The notes: a model not told the origin generated them from the letters alone. Counted from the stretch's first letter, positions 1 through 10,497 are shown. The stretch is DNA of 64,000 nucleotides from Microbacterium azadirachtae (GCF_000956505.1 NZ_JYIX01000039.1:186001-250000), one strand, 5' to 3'. Program-made: numbers and translations.

Positions 1-317
1 GCCGCGATGAGGCTCAGCAGCACGGTGCGCACCACGAACCCTGGCTTCGGCCGCACCCTGTTGCGGGCGGTGAGCGCTTCCCAGCCCGGCGCATCGGATG
101 CGCCGGCGGAAGGCTCGTCCTCGAGCAGCGCGCGCACGTCGCCGAGCTCGGCGATCGCGCTCTGCGCGGCTTCGGCGGGCGAGGCGCCTGCGGCGATCCG
201 CTCGTCGACCTGCGCGGCGAGGTTCGCGCGGATCTCCTCCTTCAGGTCCTGTGCGGCCGGAGTCATCTCGATCCCGGCGAAGGCCTCGTCCAGGAGGCGG
301 TGGATGTCGGTGTTCAT
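1..317 (-). CDS. Permease prefix domain (HAAS-like) membrane protein, 3' part outside the window
   Basis: The gene starts at the ATG at 317 and runs off the left edge, so only about 105 N-terminal residues are visible. They begin MNTDIHRLLDEAFAGIEMTP and form a short helical domain with the pattern AAQSAIAELGDVRALLEDE, typical of the HAAS / permease-prefix domain found before membrane segments. A hydrophobic stretch begins just at the window edge. The gene follows the padR gene with a four-base gap on the same strand, the usual pairing of a PadR repressor with the membrane protein it controls. The function of the missing membrane part cannot be judged. Confidence 0.75.
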   Translation of the reverse strand, partial: MNTDIHRLLDEAFAGIEMTPAAQDLKEEIRANLAAQVDERIAAGASPAEAAQSAIAELGDVRALLEDEPSAGASDAPGWEALTARNRVRPKPGFVVRTVLLSLIA

Positions 318-321
318 GTGC

Positions 322-663
322 TCAGTCCTTCGCGTCCAGAAGCGTGTCGATCACGCGGCGGGTGGCGACCCAGGCCGCGACGTTACGTCGGTACACCGCG
401 CGGCCCGCGTCGGTGATCCGGTAGTACTTGCGACGGCCGCCCTGCGTCTCGTCGCCCCAATAGGACTCGACCAGCCCGTCCTTCTCCAGACGGCGGTAGG
501 TCGCGTACAGGGTGGCCTCCTTGATCTCGTGGTCCCCTCCGGTGGCGTCCCGGATGGTCTTGTAGATCTCGAAGCCGTAGCGGTCGCCGCCGCGGAGCAT
601 GCCGAGCACGATCGTGTCGGTATGCCCGCGCAGAAGGTCCGCGGAGAAGGCGTCATCGTTCAT
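322..663 (-). CDS. PadR family transcriptional regulator
   Basis: 113 residues, a normal length for the small PadR class. The winged-helix signature is clear: ILGMLRGGDRYGFEIYK-type residues near 20-36, EATLYATYRRLEKDGLVESYW at about 50-70, and GGRRKYYRITDAGR at about 76-89. PadR proteins bind DNA as dimers and usually repress themselves and the next gene. Here the next gene (ending at the left window edge) is co-transcribed and encodes a permease-prefix protein. A repeated AGTACT motif directly upstream is a likely operator. Confidence 0.9.
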   Translation of the reverse strand: MNDDAFSADLLRGHTDTIVLGMLRGGDRYGFEIYKTIRDATGGDHEIKEATLYATYRRLEKDGLVESYWGDETQGGRRKYYRITDAGRAVYRRNVAAWVATRRVIDTLLDAKD

Positions 664-664
664 G

Positions 665-690
665 TCAAGTACTGTATCAGATCAAGTACT
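665..690. promoter_or_regulatory. Probable PadR operator
   Basis: TCAAGTACT occurs twice, at 665-673 and 682-690. Because AGTACT is its own reverse complement, the two copies also form an inverted pair, which suits a dimeric PadR repressor. The site begins one base upstream of the padR start codon, so it would overlap the padR promoter. This is inferred from position and symmetry only. Confidence 0.5.
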
Positions 691-762
691 CGTTCACGCA
701 AGGTTTTCTTGCGAGAAGATCCGGACGCGGGGGAGCGGAGGATCCGGCGCTAACGTGAGAGC

Positions 763-1956
763 GTGAACGACCTCCCTTCGCCGCTCGCACGCGTCGCCGT
801 GATCATCGTGGCCGCCGGCTCCGGCACCCGGCTCGCGGCGGGCGCGCCCAAGGCGTTCGTGCCGCTCGGCCCCCGCACGATCCTGGAGCACGCGCTCGAG
901 GGCGTCCTCGCCGCGGCGCCGTCCCAGGTGATCCTCGTCGTGCCTGCTGGGCGCGAGGCCGAGGTCTCGGCGATGGCGGGCGACGGGCCCGTGCAGATCG
1001 TCCCGGGCGGCGACACTCGGCAGCACTCGGTGGCTGCGGGGCTCTCTCTACTCGCCGACGGCATCGACGCGGTGCTCGTGCACGACGCCGCCCGCGCGCT
1101 CACCCCGCCCGCGCAGTTCGGCGCGGTGGCGACGGCTGTCCGTCCCGGCGTCGGCGTGATCCCCGCGCTGCCGGTCGTCGACACGCTCAAGCGCGTGCAC
1201 GGCGAGGACGTGGTCGCCCCGGTCGACCGTGCAGAGCTCGCCGCGGCGCAGACGCCGCAGGGCTTCCCTCGGGCGGAGCTCGTGGCCGCGTACGCGCGGG
1301 CCGCGGACGAGGGCGTCGAGTACACCGACGATGCGGCGCTCTTCGCGGCTGCCGGGGGAGTGGTGCGTCACGTCCTCGGATCCGAGGAGGCCTTCAAGAT
1401 CACCACCCCGCACGACCTGGAGCGCGCCCGCATGATCCTCTCGTCCTCGGCACAGCACCCGGTCTCGGGGCCCGTGGTCCCTCGGATCGGCATCGGCACC
1501 GATGTGCATGCCTTCGCCTCGGAGGGCACCCTGCGCCTCGCCGGCCTGGACTGGCCGGGCGAGCCCGCACTCGAAGGGCACTCGGACGGCGATGCGGTCG
1601 CCCACGCGATCGTGGATGCGCTGCTGGGTGCGGCCGGGCTCGGTGACATCGGGCAGCACTTCGGCACGGCGCACCCCGAATATGCGGGCGCGCACGGCGA
1701 TGTGTTCCTCGCCCGCACCGCCGAGATCCTCGCCGAGGCCGGGTTCGCGATCGGCAACGTCTCGGTCCAGTTCCAAGGCAATCGGCCGCGGTTCAGCGCG
1801 CGTCGCGCCGAGGCGGAGCAGGCCCTGTCAGCGGCGCTCGGCGGGGTGCCCGTCGCGGTCTCCGCCACGACGACGGACGGGCTCGGCTTCCCGGGGCGCG
1901 GCGAGGGCATCGCGGTCACGGCTGTGGCTCTCGTGCATCCGATCGCCCAGAGCTGA
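763..1956 (+). CDS. ispDF: Bifunctional IspD/IspF (MEP cytidylyltransferase / MECDP synthase)
   Basis: 397 residues, start GTG. Residues 1 to about 230 are IspD, with the nucleotide-binding AAGSGTRL near 18-25 and GGDTRQHSV near 86-94; IspD transfers CMP to 2-C-methyl-D-erythritol 4-phosphate. From about 240 the chain is IspF, with the metal ligands in GTDVHAF (D247, H249) and EGHSDGD (H273), and closes 2,4-cyclodiphosphate. The fusion joins non-consecutive steps (IspE acts between them) of the MEP isoprenoid pathway. The start was chosen because TAACGT at 751-756 lies six bases upstream, as in leaderless genes of this window. Confidence 0.95.
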   Translation: MNDLPSPLARVAVIIVAAGSGTRLAAGAPKAFVPLGPRTILEHALEGVLAAAPSQVILVVPAGREAEVSAMAGDGPVQIVPGGDTRQHSVAAGLSLLADGIDAVLVHDAARALTPPAQFGAVATAVRPGVGVIPALPVVDTLKRVHGEDVVAPVDRAELAAAQTPQGFPRAELVAAYARAADEGVEYTDDAALFAAAGGVVRHVLGSEEAFKITTPHDLERARMILSSSAQHPVSGPVVPRIGIGTDVHAFASEGTLRLAGLDWPGEPALEGHSDGDAVAHAIVDALLGAAGLGDIGQHFGTAHPEYAGAHGDVFLARTAEILAEAGFAIGNVSVQFQGNRPRFSARRAEAEQALSAALGGVPVAVSATTTDGLGFPGRGEGIAVTAVALVHPIAQS

Positions 1957-2069
1957 ATCCATAACCGTAGGGATCCTCCGGATTCGGATCCGATCCGGTG
2001 CGCACGTGCTTACGCTGGATGCCGCGGCCACCCGCCGCATTCAGCAGACGTCGCAGAGAGGTCATCGTC

Positions 2070-3047
2070 ATGCGCGCACTCGTCCACTCCTCCTTCGGGG
2101 ATCCCGCCGAAGTCCTGTCCGTGCAGGACGTGCCGACACCCGAGCCCGGGCCGGGGCAGGTGCGACTGCGGGTGCTGCTGGCCACCGTGCACAACCACGA
2201 CCTGTTGACCGTGCGCGGCCTCTACGGCTACAAGCCCGAGCTGCCGGCCCGTTCCGGCACGGAGGCGGTCGGGATCGTCGACGCGGTCGGCGAGGGCGTC
2301 GACGCCGCGCTTCTCGGTCGCAGGGTCACCGTAGGCGGCGCCTTCGGCGCCTGGGCGGAGTTCGTGCTGGCCCCCGCCGCAGGGCTGATCCCGGTGCCGG
2401 ACGACATCCCGGACGAGCAGGCCGCGCAGCTCGGATCCATGCCGTTCAGCGCGATCAGCGTGCTGGACTCGCTGGGCCTCGCGGCAGGCGACTGGATGAT
2501 CCAGAACGCGGCCAACGGCGCCGTCGGGCGCATGGTCGCACAGCTCGGCGCCGCCCGCGGCGTGCACGTGGTCAGCCTGGTCCGCCGCGCGGAGGGGATC
2601 GCGGAGCTCGAGGCGCAGGGCGTGCAGAACGTCGTCGCGACAGACGCGGAGGACTGGCAGGACCAGGTGCGCGCACTCACCGCCGGCGCGGCGATCCGCG
2701 CCGGCATCGACTCCGTCGGCGGCGACGCGAGCGGTCAGGTCGCCGCGATGCTGGGCGAGGGCGGTCTGCTCGTCGTGTTCGGCGCGATGGCGTCGCCGAC
2801 CATGCGGATCTCCTCGGGCGACGTGATCTTCAAGCAGCTGACCGTGCGCGGCTTCTGGGGCTCCAAGGTCGCCGCAGCGATGCCCGCGGACCAGCGCGGC
2901 GCGCTCTTCGGAGAGCTGCTGCAGCGCATCCGCGAGGGCGTGCTCACCCTCCCGGTCTCCGCCGTGCTCCCGTTCGACCGGGTCGCCGAGGCCTCGGAGG
3001 ACAACCTCCGCGCCGGGCGCGAAGGCAAGATCCTGCTGCGTCCCTGA
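2070..3047 (+). CDS. Zinc-independent quinone oxidoreductase / enoyl thioester reductase-like MDR protein
   Basis: 325 residues with a medium-chain dehydrogenase/reductase fold: a GroES-like N-terminal half (GDPAEVLSVQDVPTPEPGPG) and an NAD(P)-binding half with AANGAVGRMVAQLGAARG. No structural or catalytic zinc cysteines are present. The segment VIFKQLTVRGFWGSK resembles the MECR/ETR subgroup that reduces trans-2-enoyl thioesters. The substrate cannot be assigned from sequence. The ATG at 2070 was chosen over upstream in-frame starts because the MRALVHSSFGDP beginning is typical of the family and is preceded by AGAGAGG. Confidence 0.85.
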   Translation: MRALVHSSFGDPAEVLSVQDVPTPEPGPGQVRLRVLLATVHNHDLLTVRGLYGYKPELPARSGTEAVGIVDAVGEGVDAALLGRRVTVGGAFGAWAEFVLAPAAGLIPVPDDIPDEQAAQLGSMPFSAISVLDSLGLAAGDWMIQNAANGAVGRMVAQLGAARGVHVVSLVRRAEGIAELEAQGVQNVVATDAEDWQDQVRALTAGAAIRAGIDSVGGDASGQVAAMLGEGGLLVVFGAMASPTMRISSGDVIFKQLTVRGFWGSKVAAAMPADQRGALFGELLQRIREGVLTLPVSAVLPFDRVAEASEDNLRAGREGKILLRP

Positions 3048-3144
3048 TCGCGGACGGACCCCAGGGGCGATCGCGCGAGCCTCTCGCGCGATCGCCTCGG
3101 AAACCCGCCGCGGTCTCGCAGGGGCGCCCCGGTAGGCTTGTGCG

Positions 3145-4575
3145 GTGACGATCCGCCTCCATGACACGCGCGCGCAGGAACTGCGCGACTTCGTTCCGCT
3201 CGATCCCTCGAACGTGACGATCTACGTGTGCGGACCCACGGTGCAGTCCGGCCCGCACATCGGGCACGTGCGCGCGGCGCTGAGCTTCGACCTGCTGCGG
3301 CGCTGGCTGCAGCTGCGCTACGGACGCGTCACGTTCGTCCGCAACGTCACCGACATCGACGACAAGGTGCTCGCGAACGCGACCGACGCCGAACCGTGGT
3401 GGGGCCTGGCCTACCGGATGGAGCAGGAGTTCTCGGCGGCGTACGCCGCCGTCGGGATCCAGCCGCCCACGTACGAGCCGAGGGCGACGGCCTCGATCCC
3501 GCAGATGCAGGAGCTCATCCAGCGCCTCATCGAGCGCGGTCACGCCTACCCGGCCGCCGACGGATCGGGCGACGTCTACTTCGACGTGCGCAGCTGGGCC
3601 GGGTACGGCGAGCTCACGCATCAGTCCGTCGACGCGATGGAGGCCGCGGAGGACGCGGATCCTCGTGGCAAGCGCAACCCGCAGGACTTCGCCCTCTGGA
3701 AGGGAACGAAGCCCGGCGAGCCGGCCGATGCGACCTGGGCGTCCCCTTGGGGCGCCGGGCGTCCCGGCTGGCACATCGAGTGCTCCGCCATGGCGCGGCG
3801 CTACCTCGGCGCCGAGTTCGACATCCACGGCGGCGGTCTCGACCTGCGCTTCCCGCACCACGAGAACGAGCTGGCGCAGTCGACCGCGGCGGGCGACGCG
3901 TTCGCCCGGTACTGGGTGCACAACGGCCTCGTGACCGTCGACGGGCAGAAGATGTCGAAGTCGCTCGGCAACTTCACCCTCGCGGCCGATGTGCTCGGGC
4001 AGCACGATCCGCTCGTCGTGCGCTACGCGCTGGCCGCGGCGCACTACCGCTCGAGCCTCGATCTCTCCGACTCGTCGTGGAGCGAGGCCGAGGCGGCGCT
4101 GGGCCGGATCCGCACCTTCCTGGAGCGGGCGCAGCGGATCGTCGGCGGGCACGGCGGGCACGGCGGGCACGGCGGGGTGGCGACGGGATCGCTTCCTGCC
4201 TCGTTCGCGTCCGCGATGGACGATGATCTCGGCGTGCCGCAGGCGCTCGCCGTGCTGCACGAGACCGTGCGCGCGGGCAACGCTGCGCTGGACCGCGGCG
4301 ATGCCGACGGGGTTCGTGCATCGCTGAGCGCCGTGCGGGCGATGACCGGCGCGCTCGGGATCGATCCGTTCTCGCCCGAGTGGCGGGCGTCCGGATCCGA
4401 CACGAAGACCACCACCGCGCTGGACGCGCTCGTGCAGGCGATGATCGCCCAGCGCGCGCAGGCCCGTGCGGACAAGGACTGGCCCGCCGCCGACCGCATC
4501 CGCGATGCGATCGGTGCGGCGGGCATCACCCTGGAGGACACTCCAGACGGAACTCATTGGAGTATCGATGGCTAA
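3145..4575 (+). CDS. cysS: Cysteine--tRNA ligase
   Basis: 476 residues, class I aminoacyl-tRNA synthetase. The HIGH motif appears as [10 protein letters not shown] near residue 40, the zinc site includes C30 (YVCGPTV) and later WHIECSAM and FPHHENE, and the KMSKS loop is QKMSKSLGN near 270. An unusual Gly/His tandem, [11 protein letters not shown], lies at about 334-344 just before the C-terminal helical domain. The GTG start follows TAGGCT at 3133-3138 by six bases, so the transcript is probably leaderless. rlmB overlaps its 3' end by eight bases, an arrangement common in actinobacteria. Confidence 0.97.
   Translation: MTIRLHDTRAQELRDFVPLDPSNVTIYVCGPTVQSGPHIGHVRAALSFDLLRRWLQLRYGRVTFVRNVTDIDDKVLANATDAEPWWGLAYRMEQEFSAAYAAVGIQPPTYEPRATASIPQMQELIQRLIERGHAYPAADGSGDVYFDVRSWAGYGELTHQSVDAMEAAEDADPRGKRNPQDFALWKGTKPGEPADATWASPWGAGRPGWHIECSAMARRYLGAEFDIHGGGLDLRFPHHENELAQSTAAGDAFARYWVHNGLVTVDGQKMSKSLGNFTLAADVLGQHDPLVVRYALAAAHYRSSLDLSDSSWSEAEAALGRIRTFLERAQRIVGGHGGHGGHGGVATGSLPASFASAMDDDLGVPQALAVLHETVRAGNAALDRGDADGVRASLSAVRAMTGALGIDPFSPEWRASGSDTKTTTALDALVQAMIAQRAQARADKDWPAADRIRDAIGAAGITLEDTPDGTHWSIDG
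4143..4175 (+). repeat. In-frame 9-bp tandem repeat inside cysS
   Basis: The unit cggcgggca is repeated three times (4143-4169) and then begins again. It encodes the Gly-Gly-His tandem between the catalytic core and the C-terminal domain of CysS. The unit length is a multiple of three, so copy-number slippage would keep the reading frame. Confidence 0.85.
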
Positions 4576-5593
4576 GCCGAGCAGGCCCGGAGCGGGCAAC
4601 AGCAAGAAGAAGGGCGCCACCAAGGGCAGCGGCGGCAACGGCCGCAAGGCTCTCGAGGGCCGCGGCAACACGCCGAAGGCCGAAGACCGCGCCTGGCACG
4701 TCGCCGGCAAGCGCAAGGCGGCGCAGGAGCGCTTCGCCGCCGCGGGCGGCAAGGGTCGCCCCGGCGCACGATCGGGCGCGGGTCAGAAGCCGCAGGGTGG
4801 ATCCAACCCGAACCGTCGCGTGTCCTCGTCCTCGGCCTCGAACGACACCGAGACGGTCACCGGGCGCAACTCGGTGCTCGAGGCGCTGCGCACCAAGATC
4901 CCCGCGACCACGATGTACATAGCGCAGCGCGTGGAGATGGACGACCGCGTCAAGGAGATGCTCGCGATCGCCCGGCACCGCGAGATCCCCGTGCTCGAGG
5001 TCACCCGTCAGGAGCTGGACCGCATGGCCGGCTTCGACGGCGTGCACCAGGGCGTCGCGCTCAAGGTGCCGCCGTACGAGTACGCGCACCCGCAGGACCT
5101 GCTCGAGGAGATCATCGACCGCGGCCAGACCCCGCTGTTCGTGGCGCTGGACGGGATCACCGACCCCCGCAACCTCGGCGCGATCATCCGCTCGACGGCT
5201 GCGTTCGGCGGGCACGGCGTGATCCTGCCGCAGCGCCGCTCGGCGAGCGTGAACTCCGCCGCGTGGAAGACCAGCGCCGGAGCCGCGGCCCGCATCCCCG
5301 TCGCGCTCGCCGCGAACCTCACGTCCATGCTCAAGGAGTTCAAGAAGCAGGGCGTGTTCGTGCTGGGCCTCGACGGCGGCGGCGACGTCTCGCTGCCGGC
5401 GATCGAGCTCGCGGATCGACCCGTCGTCATCGTGGTCGGATCCGAGGGCAAGGGCCTCTCGCGCCTCGTCACGGAGACCTGCGACCAGATCGTCTCGATC
5501 CCGATCTCGGCGGCCACCGAGTCGCTCAACGCCGGCATCGCCGCCTCGGTCGCGCTGTACCAGGTCTCGACCGTCCGCGCCGCGAAGGGCTGA
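4568..5593 (+). CDS. rlmB: 23S rRNA (guanosine-2'-O-)-methyltransferase RlmB
   Basis: 341 residues. The first ~95 are a basic, low-complexity extension (Lys/Gly/Arg rich); the rest is a SpoU-type SPOUT methyltransferase. The three knot motifs are visible: [26 protein letters not shown], and [20 protein letters not shown]. The enzyme methylates the ribose of G2251 in the 23S rRNA P-loop using S-adenosylmethionine. The ATG at 4568 overlaps the cysS stop and is preceded by GGAG at 4559-4562, indicating translational coupling with cysS. Confidence 0.92.
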   Translation: MAKPSRPGAGNSKKKGATKGSGGNGRKALEGRGNTPKAEDRAWHVAGKRKAAQERFAAAGGKGRPGARSGAGQKPQGGSNPNRRVSSSSASNDTETVTGRNSVLEALRTKIPATTMYIAQRVEMDDRVKEMLAIARHREIPVLEVTRQELDRMAGFDGVHQGVALKVPPYEYAHPQDLLEEIIDRGQTPLFVALDGITDPRNLGAIIRSTAAFGGHGVILPQRRSASVNSAAWKTSAGAAARIPVALAANLTSMLKEFKKQGVFVLGLDGGGDVSLPAIELADRPVVIVVGSEGKGLSRLVTETCDQIVSIPISAATESLNAGIAASVALYQVSTVRAAKG

Positions 5594-5604
5594 CCTCCGC
5601 GAGA

Positions 5605-5638
5605 CCGCACGGCGCCGTGGGCGTGCCGTGCCGTGCGG
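5605..5638 (+). terminator. Weak terminator-like hairpin after rlmB
   Basis: ccgcacggc (5605-5613) pairs with gccgtgcgg (5630-5638), and a 12-base palindrome cacggcgccgtg lies at 5608-5619. There is no T run. The rest of the 236-base gap to the next gene is GC-rich and shows nothing else I recognise. Confidence 0.35.
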
Positions 5639-5829
5639 GGCGCGTGCGCGGGCGGGCCGGCGCGGCCCAGGGCGCGTGCCGCGGGGCGCATGACCGACAG
5701 CGCATCGCGTTGACCGCCCGTGCACATCCGTGCAGGATCCGTCCGACGCGGAATAGCGCGCGGTCGCGGATCCTTGCATCTCCCGTACCCGGTGCAGAAA
5801 CAACCGGGACGGGAACGGAAGGAACGCGC

Positions 5830-6471
5830 ATGGCTCGCATCGTCGTCATCGGAGGAACCGGCTACGCCGGTCGTCACATCGTCCAGGAAGCCGCGTCGCG
5901 CGGACACGAGGTCGTCTCGATCTCGCGCTCCGAGCCGTCCGCTCCCGTCGACGGCGTCACGAACGTGCAGGGCTCGGTGACCGACCTCGACACCCTCGGC
6001 GACGTGTTCGAGAACGCCGACGTCGTGGTGTCCGCGCTGTCCCCGCGCGGCGACATGGAGCAGGCCGTCCTCCCCGCCCTGTCCGCGCTGGTCGACAAGC
6101 TCAGCGGCACGGCCACGCGCGTGAGCGTCGTCGGCGGCGCCGGCGGCAGCCTTTCGGCGCCCGGCGGCCCGCGCCTGATCGATCTCGACTTCCCCGACGA
6201 GTACAAGCACGAGGCGCAGGTCGGCGTCGACTCCCTCGCGCTGCTGCAGAACGCCGACGCCTCGCTGGACTGGTTCTTCGTGCACCCCGCCGAGGTCTTC
6301 GGACCCTGGGCCGAGGGCGAGCGCACCGGCTCCTACCGCGACGGCGGCGACGTGGTCGTGCGCGACGCCGACGGCAACTCGACCATCTCCGGCGCCGACT
6401 TCGCGATCGCCGTCGTCGACGAGATCGAGAACGGCAAGCACAGCCGCGAGCGCTTCACCGTCGGTTACTGA
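5830..6471 (+). CDS. NAD(P)H-binding protein, atypical SDR / NmrA-like
   Basis: 213 residues with a Rossmann nucleotide-binding start, VIGGTGYAGRHIVQEAASRG (GxxGxxG at about 8-14). The middle VVSALSP and the WFFVHPAEVFGPWAEGERTG segment match NAD(P)-binding proteins of the YwnB/NmrA class. These act as flavin or quinone reductases or redox sensors; no substrate can be assigned. It starts after AAGGAAC and stands alone between a possible rlmB terminator and the palindromic element at 6494. Confidence 0.82.
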   Translation: MARIVVIGGTGYAGRHIVQEAASRGHEVVSISRSEPSAPVDGVTNVQGSVTDLDTLGDVFENADVVVSALSPRGDMEQAVLPALSALVDKLSGTATRVSVVGGAGGSLSAPGGPRLIDLDFPDEYKHEAQVGVDSLALLQNADASLDWFFVHPAEVFGPWAEGERTGSYRDGGDVVVRDADGNSTISGADFAIAVVDEIENGKHSRERFTVGY

Positions 6472-6493
6472 CCCCGCCCGACACCACCGATCT

Positions 6494-6570
6494 GACCGCG
6501 AGACTCCATCTCCGCGACGAGAATGCGCTCCAGCAGCGCAGTCTCGTCGCCCAGATGGAGTCTCGCGGTC
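6494..6570. repeat. Palindromic repeat family A, copy 1
   Basis: 77 bp. The outer arms gaccgcgagactccatct (6494-6511) and 6553-6570 are a perfect 18-bp inverted repeat; the inner arms 6514-6529 and 6535-6550 pair over 16 bp with one mismatch around a five-base loop. The same design, with the cores GCGAGACTCC and GCGACGAGACTGC, recurs at 19792 and 20068. It sits between two converging genes and could also end transcription from both sides. Confidence 0.9.
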
Positions 6571-6596
6571 GATAGGGGCAGCAAGATCCCGGGGGG

Positions 6597-7898
6597 TCAG
6601 ACGAGGTCGCGCCAGTCGATGTCGGGATCGTCGTCGACGGGGACGGATCCGGTGATCACCGGGAGCGACATGGTCTCGGTCGGCGGGCCCATGATCGTCG
6701 CCTCGTCGCGGCGATGCCGCAGCACGTCGTTGATGTACGAGGTCAGCACTTCGGCCAGGGGCACCGACCGCCCCCGCGCCTGCGACATGTACCAGCGGTG
6801 CTCGAGCACCTGGTGGAACACCTCGGCAGGCTCGAGCTTGGCGCGCAGGTCGTAGGGGATCGCGCGCACCACCGGCTCGAACACGCGCGTGAGCCATTCG
6901 TGCGCGTACATCTCCTCGTCCGCCCACTGCTTGGTGGAGCGGGCGCGGAACTCGTCCAGGTCGTTCAGCAGTCGCCGGGCCTGGTTCTCCTCAACATCGA
7001 GGCCGGTCAGGCGGATGAGCCGGCGCTGATGGTGGCCGGCGTCGACGACCTTCGGCTCGATCTCCACCCTGGTGCCGTCCGCGGTGGTCTGGATCGACAT
7101 CTCGCCGATGTCGAAGCCGAGCGCGTTCAGCCGCTCCACGCGCTCCGTGATCCGCCAGGCCTCGCCCGCGGCGAACGACTCGTGCGCGGTCAGCGCGGCC
7201 CACAGGGACCGGTACGACGACACGATGCCGTCCGCGATCGCGACCGCGTCCACGCCCCGCTCGAGCCGTCCGCCGGCGGCGAGATCAAGGATCTCCCCTG
7301 CGATGTTGGTGCGGGCCAGATCCAGGTCGTAGGCGCGCTGGCCGTCGGTCAGCCCCTCCTCGTGCAGCTCGCCGGTCTCGGCGTCGACGAGGTAGGCCGC
7401 GAACGCCCCGGCGTCGCGGCGGAACAGCGCGTTCGACAGCGATACGTCGCCCCAGTAGAAGCCGACGTTGTGCAGCCGCACGAGCAGCAGCGCGAGCGCG
7501 TCGACGAGGCGTGTGGCGGTGTCCGGCCGCAGCACCCGGGTGAACAGCGCCCGGTACGGCATCGAGAAGCGCAGGTGCGAGGTCACCAGGGCCGCCGGCA
7601 GAGCTTCGCCCTTGCCGTCCGTGCGACCGGCGATCACCGCGACGCGGGACACGCAGGGCACGTCGAGGCGGGCGAGGTTGCCCAGCATCTCGTACTCGCG
7701 GCGCGCCATCTCCTCCGTGGTCTCCTTCACCGCGACGACGGATCCGGACAGATCCGCGAAGCGCACCAGGTGACGGGAGAGACCCTTCGGGAGCGAGACG
7801 ATCACCTCGGACGGCCATTTCGACAGCGGCTGCGACCAGGGCAGTGACAGCAGGCCGGGATCCACGGCGCTCGCGGTGATGGTCAGCGCGTCCTTCAA
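6597..7898 (-). CDS. DUF4032 protein with LPS-kinase-like fold
   Basis: 433 residues. The N-terminal half resembles small kinases (VAVKETTEEMARREYEML, then LHNVGFYWGDVSLSNALF and YLVDAETGE, which sit where the catalytic loop and metal-binding loop of Kdo/WaaP-type kinases lie), followed by the DUF4032 C-terminal domain. The family is widespread in actinobacteria but has no proven substrate. The start is TTG at 7898, preceded by GAGGAG at proper distance. A strong terminator separates it from the ABC ATPase gene upstream. Confidence 0.85.
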   Translation of the reverse strand: MKDALTITASAVDPGLLSLPWSQPLSKWPSEVIVSLPKGLSRHLVRFADLSGSVVAVKETTEEMARREYEMLGNLARLDVPCVSRVAVIAGRTDGKGEALPAALVTSHLRFSMPYRALFTRVLRPDTATRLVDALALLLVRLHNVGFYWGDVSLSNALFRRDAGAFAAYLVDAETGELHEEGLTDGQRAYDLDLARTNIAGEILDLAAGGRLERGVDAVAIADGIVSSYRSLWAALTAHESFAAGEAWRITERVERLNALGFDIGEMSIQTTADGTRVEIEPKVVDAGHHQRRLIRLTGLDVEENQARRLLNDLDEFRARSTKQWADEEMYAHEWLTRVFEPVVRAIPYDLRAKLEPAEVFHQVLEHRWYMSQARGRSVPLAEVLTSYINDVLRHRRDEATIMGPPTETMSLPVITGSVPVDDDPDIDWRDLV

Positions 7899-7932
7899 CG
7901 GTGCTCCTCGGGGGGATCGGCGGGGGAGACGA

Positions 7933-7968
7933 CGACGCGGCGCGGGGGAAATCCCCCGCGCCGCGTCG
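7933..7968 (-). terminator. Terminator of the ABC ATPase gene
   Basis: A perfect 17-bp stem: 7933-7949 pairs with 7952-7968 around a two-base loop. It lies 12 bases past the stop of the minus-strand ATPase gene and before the DUF4032 start, so it should uncouple the two. Confidence 0.8.
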
Positions 7969-7980
7969 ATCAGACGGTGA

Positions 7981-9084
<1,104 letters not shown>

Positions 9085-9368
9085 TGTCTTCTCCTTCACC
9101 GGCAGGTACGTGCCGGACGATCCGTAGTGAAAAAGCGACGAGGGTGAACCCGCCGTGGCCCGCCATCGGACCGGGATCAGTATGACATGAGAGCTCCCGA
9201 CCGGTCCAGCGTCACCGGCGAAGCGCTTTCCGAACGGGATCTCGCAGGCTCCGACCAGGGGCCGTCTGGTCATTTCTCAGCCTCCCTGGCTAGCATCGAA
9301 CCCGTGCCGTGCCGCTCCCGTCGGTGCTGGCGAACGGGGATGCCCATCCCGAGGAATCAAGAGGAACG

Positions 9369-10337
9369 ATGTCGAGCGACGAAACGCCGAACGTCCCCAC
9401 GCCCTCGCACTCTCGTGCGGCCGTGCGGGAGAAGGCCCAGCAGGTGAACGCCAAGCAGTCCCGCGCCCGGATCATGCGACGAGTGATCATCGCCGTGGTC
9501 GCGATCGTCGTGGTCGGCGCCGCGGGCGGCGCCGTGGCCTGGGCCGTGGGCTCCGCCGTGTCGAAGCCGTCGCTCACCCCGTCGAATCTCCAGGACGACG
9601 GCGTCGTCGTGACCAAGGAGGATCTCGCCGCGGCGCGCGCCGGGTCCGCGAGCACCCCCACTCCGTCTCCGTCCACCGCCGGCACGCCTGCGGCGACCGA
9701 AACCGCTTCGCCGACGCCCGATCCGACGGCCACCGCGGGCACGGTCGACATTCACGTCTACGTCGACTACCTCTCGCCGGGCGCCAGCGACTTCGAGCGC
9801 GCGAACGCGAAGCAGCTCGCCACCTGGGTCGATCAGGATGCGGCCACCGTGACGTACCACCCCGTCGCGCTGCTGACCGCGAACTCCAACGGCACCAAGT
9901 ACTCGCTGCGCGCCGCGTCCGCCGCGGCCTGCGTCGCCTCGATGCAGCCCGACGTCTTCTACGCGTTCAACCACGCGCTCCTCATCGATCAGCCGAAGCA
10001 GGACACCGACGGCAAGAGCGACAAGGAACTCATCGACCTCGCCGTCTCGAGCGGCGTCAAGGACGCCAAGGGCCTGCAGAACTGCGTCGACGAGAGCACC
10101 TACGACTCCTGGGTGAAGGACGTCACGCAGCGGGCCGTGGACGGCCCGCTGCCCGGTTCGAAGAAGGGCGCCCTGAGTGGCGCGCCGACGATCGTCGTGA
10201 ACGGCCAGGTCTACGCCGGGTCCCTCACGGACGCCGCCGAGTTCAGCCAGTTCGTGCTGTCCGTCGCGAGCGACTCGTACTACGGCACGAGCGCCCCGAC
10301 GGTCTCGCCCACGCCGTCGCCCTCGACCGCGAAGTAG
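9369..10337 (+). CDS. Membrane-anchored DsbA-like protein lacking the CxxC motif
   Basis: 322 residues: a cytoplasmic charged start, one membrane helix (about 41-66), a Ser/Thr/Pro linker, then a DsbA-type thioredoxin fold (about 128-300) that ends with the cis-proline loop GAPTIVVNGQVY. Where active homologues carry CPxC after the first strand, this protein reads YLSPGAS (S136-A139), so thiol-disulfide catalysis is not expected. Two other cysteines lie later in the fold. It probably acts outside the membrane as a chaperone or binding protein. The start at ATG 9369 follows AGAGGAAC. Confidence 0.85.
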   Translation: MSSDETPNVPTPSHSRAAVREKAQQVNAKQSRARIMRRVIIAVVAIVVVGAAGGAVAWAVGSAVSKPSLTPSNLQDDGVVVTKEDLAAARAGSASTPTPSPSTAGTPAATETASPTPDPTATAGTVDIHVYVDYLSPGASDFERANAKQLATWVDQDAATVTYHPVALLTANSNGTKYSLRAASAAACVASMQPDVFYAFNHALLIDQPKQDTDGKSDKELIDLAVSSGVKDAKGLQNCVDESTYDSWVKDVTQRAVDGPLPGSKKGALSGAPTIVVNGQVYAGSLTDAAEFSQFVLSVASDSYYGTSAPTVSPTPSPSTAK

Positions 10338-10346
10338 CGTGCGGAT

Positions 10347-10372
10347 CCGCCCCGGTGCGTGCGTGCCGGGGC
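10347..10372 (+). terminator. Hairpin after the DsbA-like gene
   Basis: cgccccgg (10347-10354) pairs with ccggggcg (10365-10372). It falls between the stop codon and tRNA-Thr, where TACGCT at about 10384 could be the tRNA promoter -10 element. Confidence 0.5.
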
Positions 10373-10414
10373 GTCGCGCATTGCTACGCTGGGAGCGGCT
10401 CTCGGGCCACTCTC

Positions 10415-10487
10415 GCCTCCTTAGCTCATCTGGTAGAGCAGCGGCCTTGTAAACCGCAGGTGGCCGGTTCGAGTCCGGCAGGAGGCT
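10415..10487 (+). tRNA. tRNA-Thr (anticodon TGT)
   Basis: A full cloverleaf is visible. The acceptor gcctcct pairs with aggaggc, the anticodon loop is CTTGTAA with anticodon TGT (reads ACA threonine codons), and the T arm is GCCGGTTCGAGTCCGGC. CCA is not encoded. Confidence 0.95.
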
Positions 10488-10497
10488 CCGATCCCGC

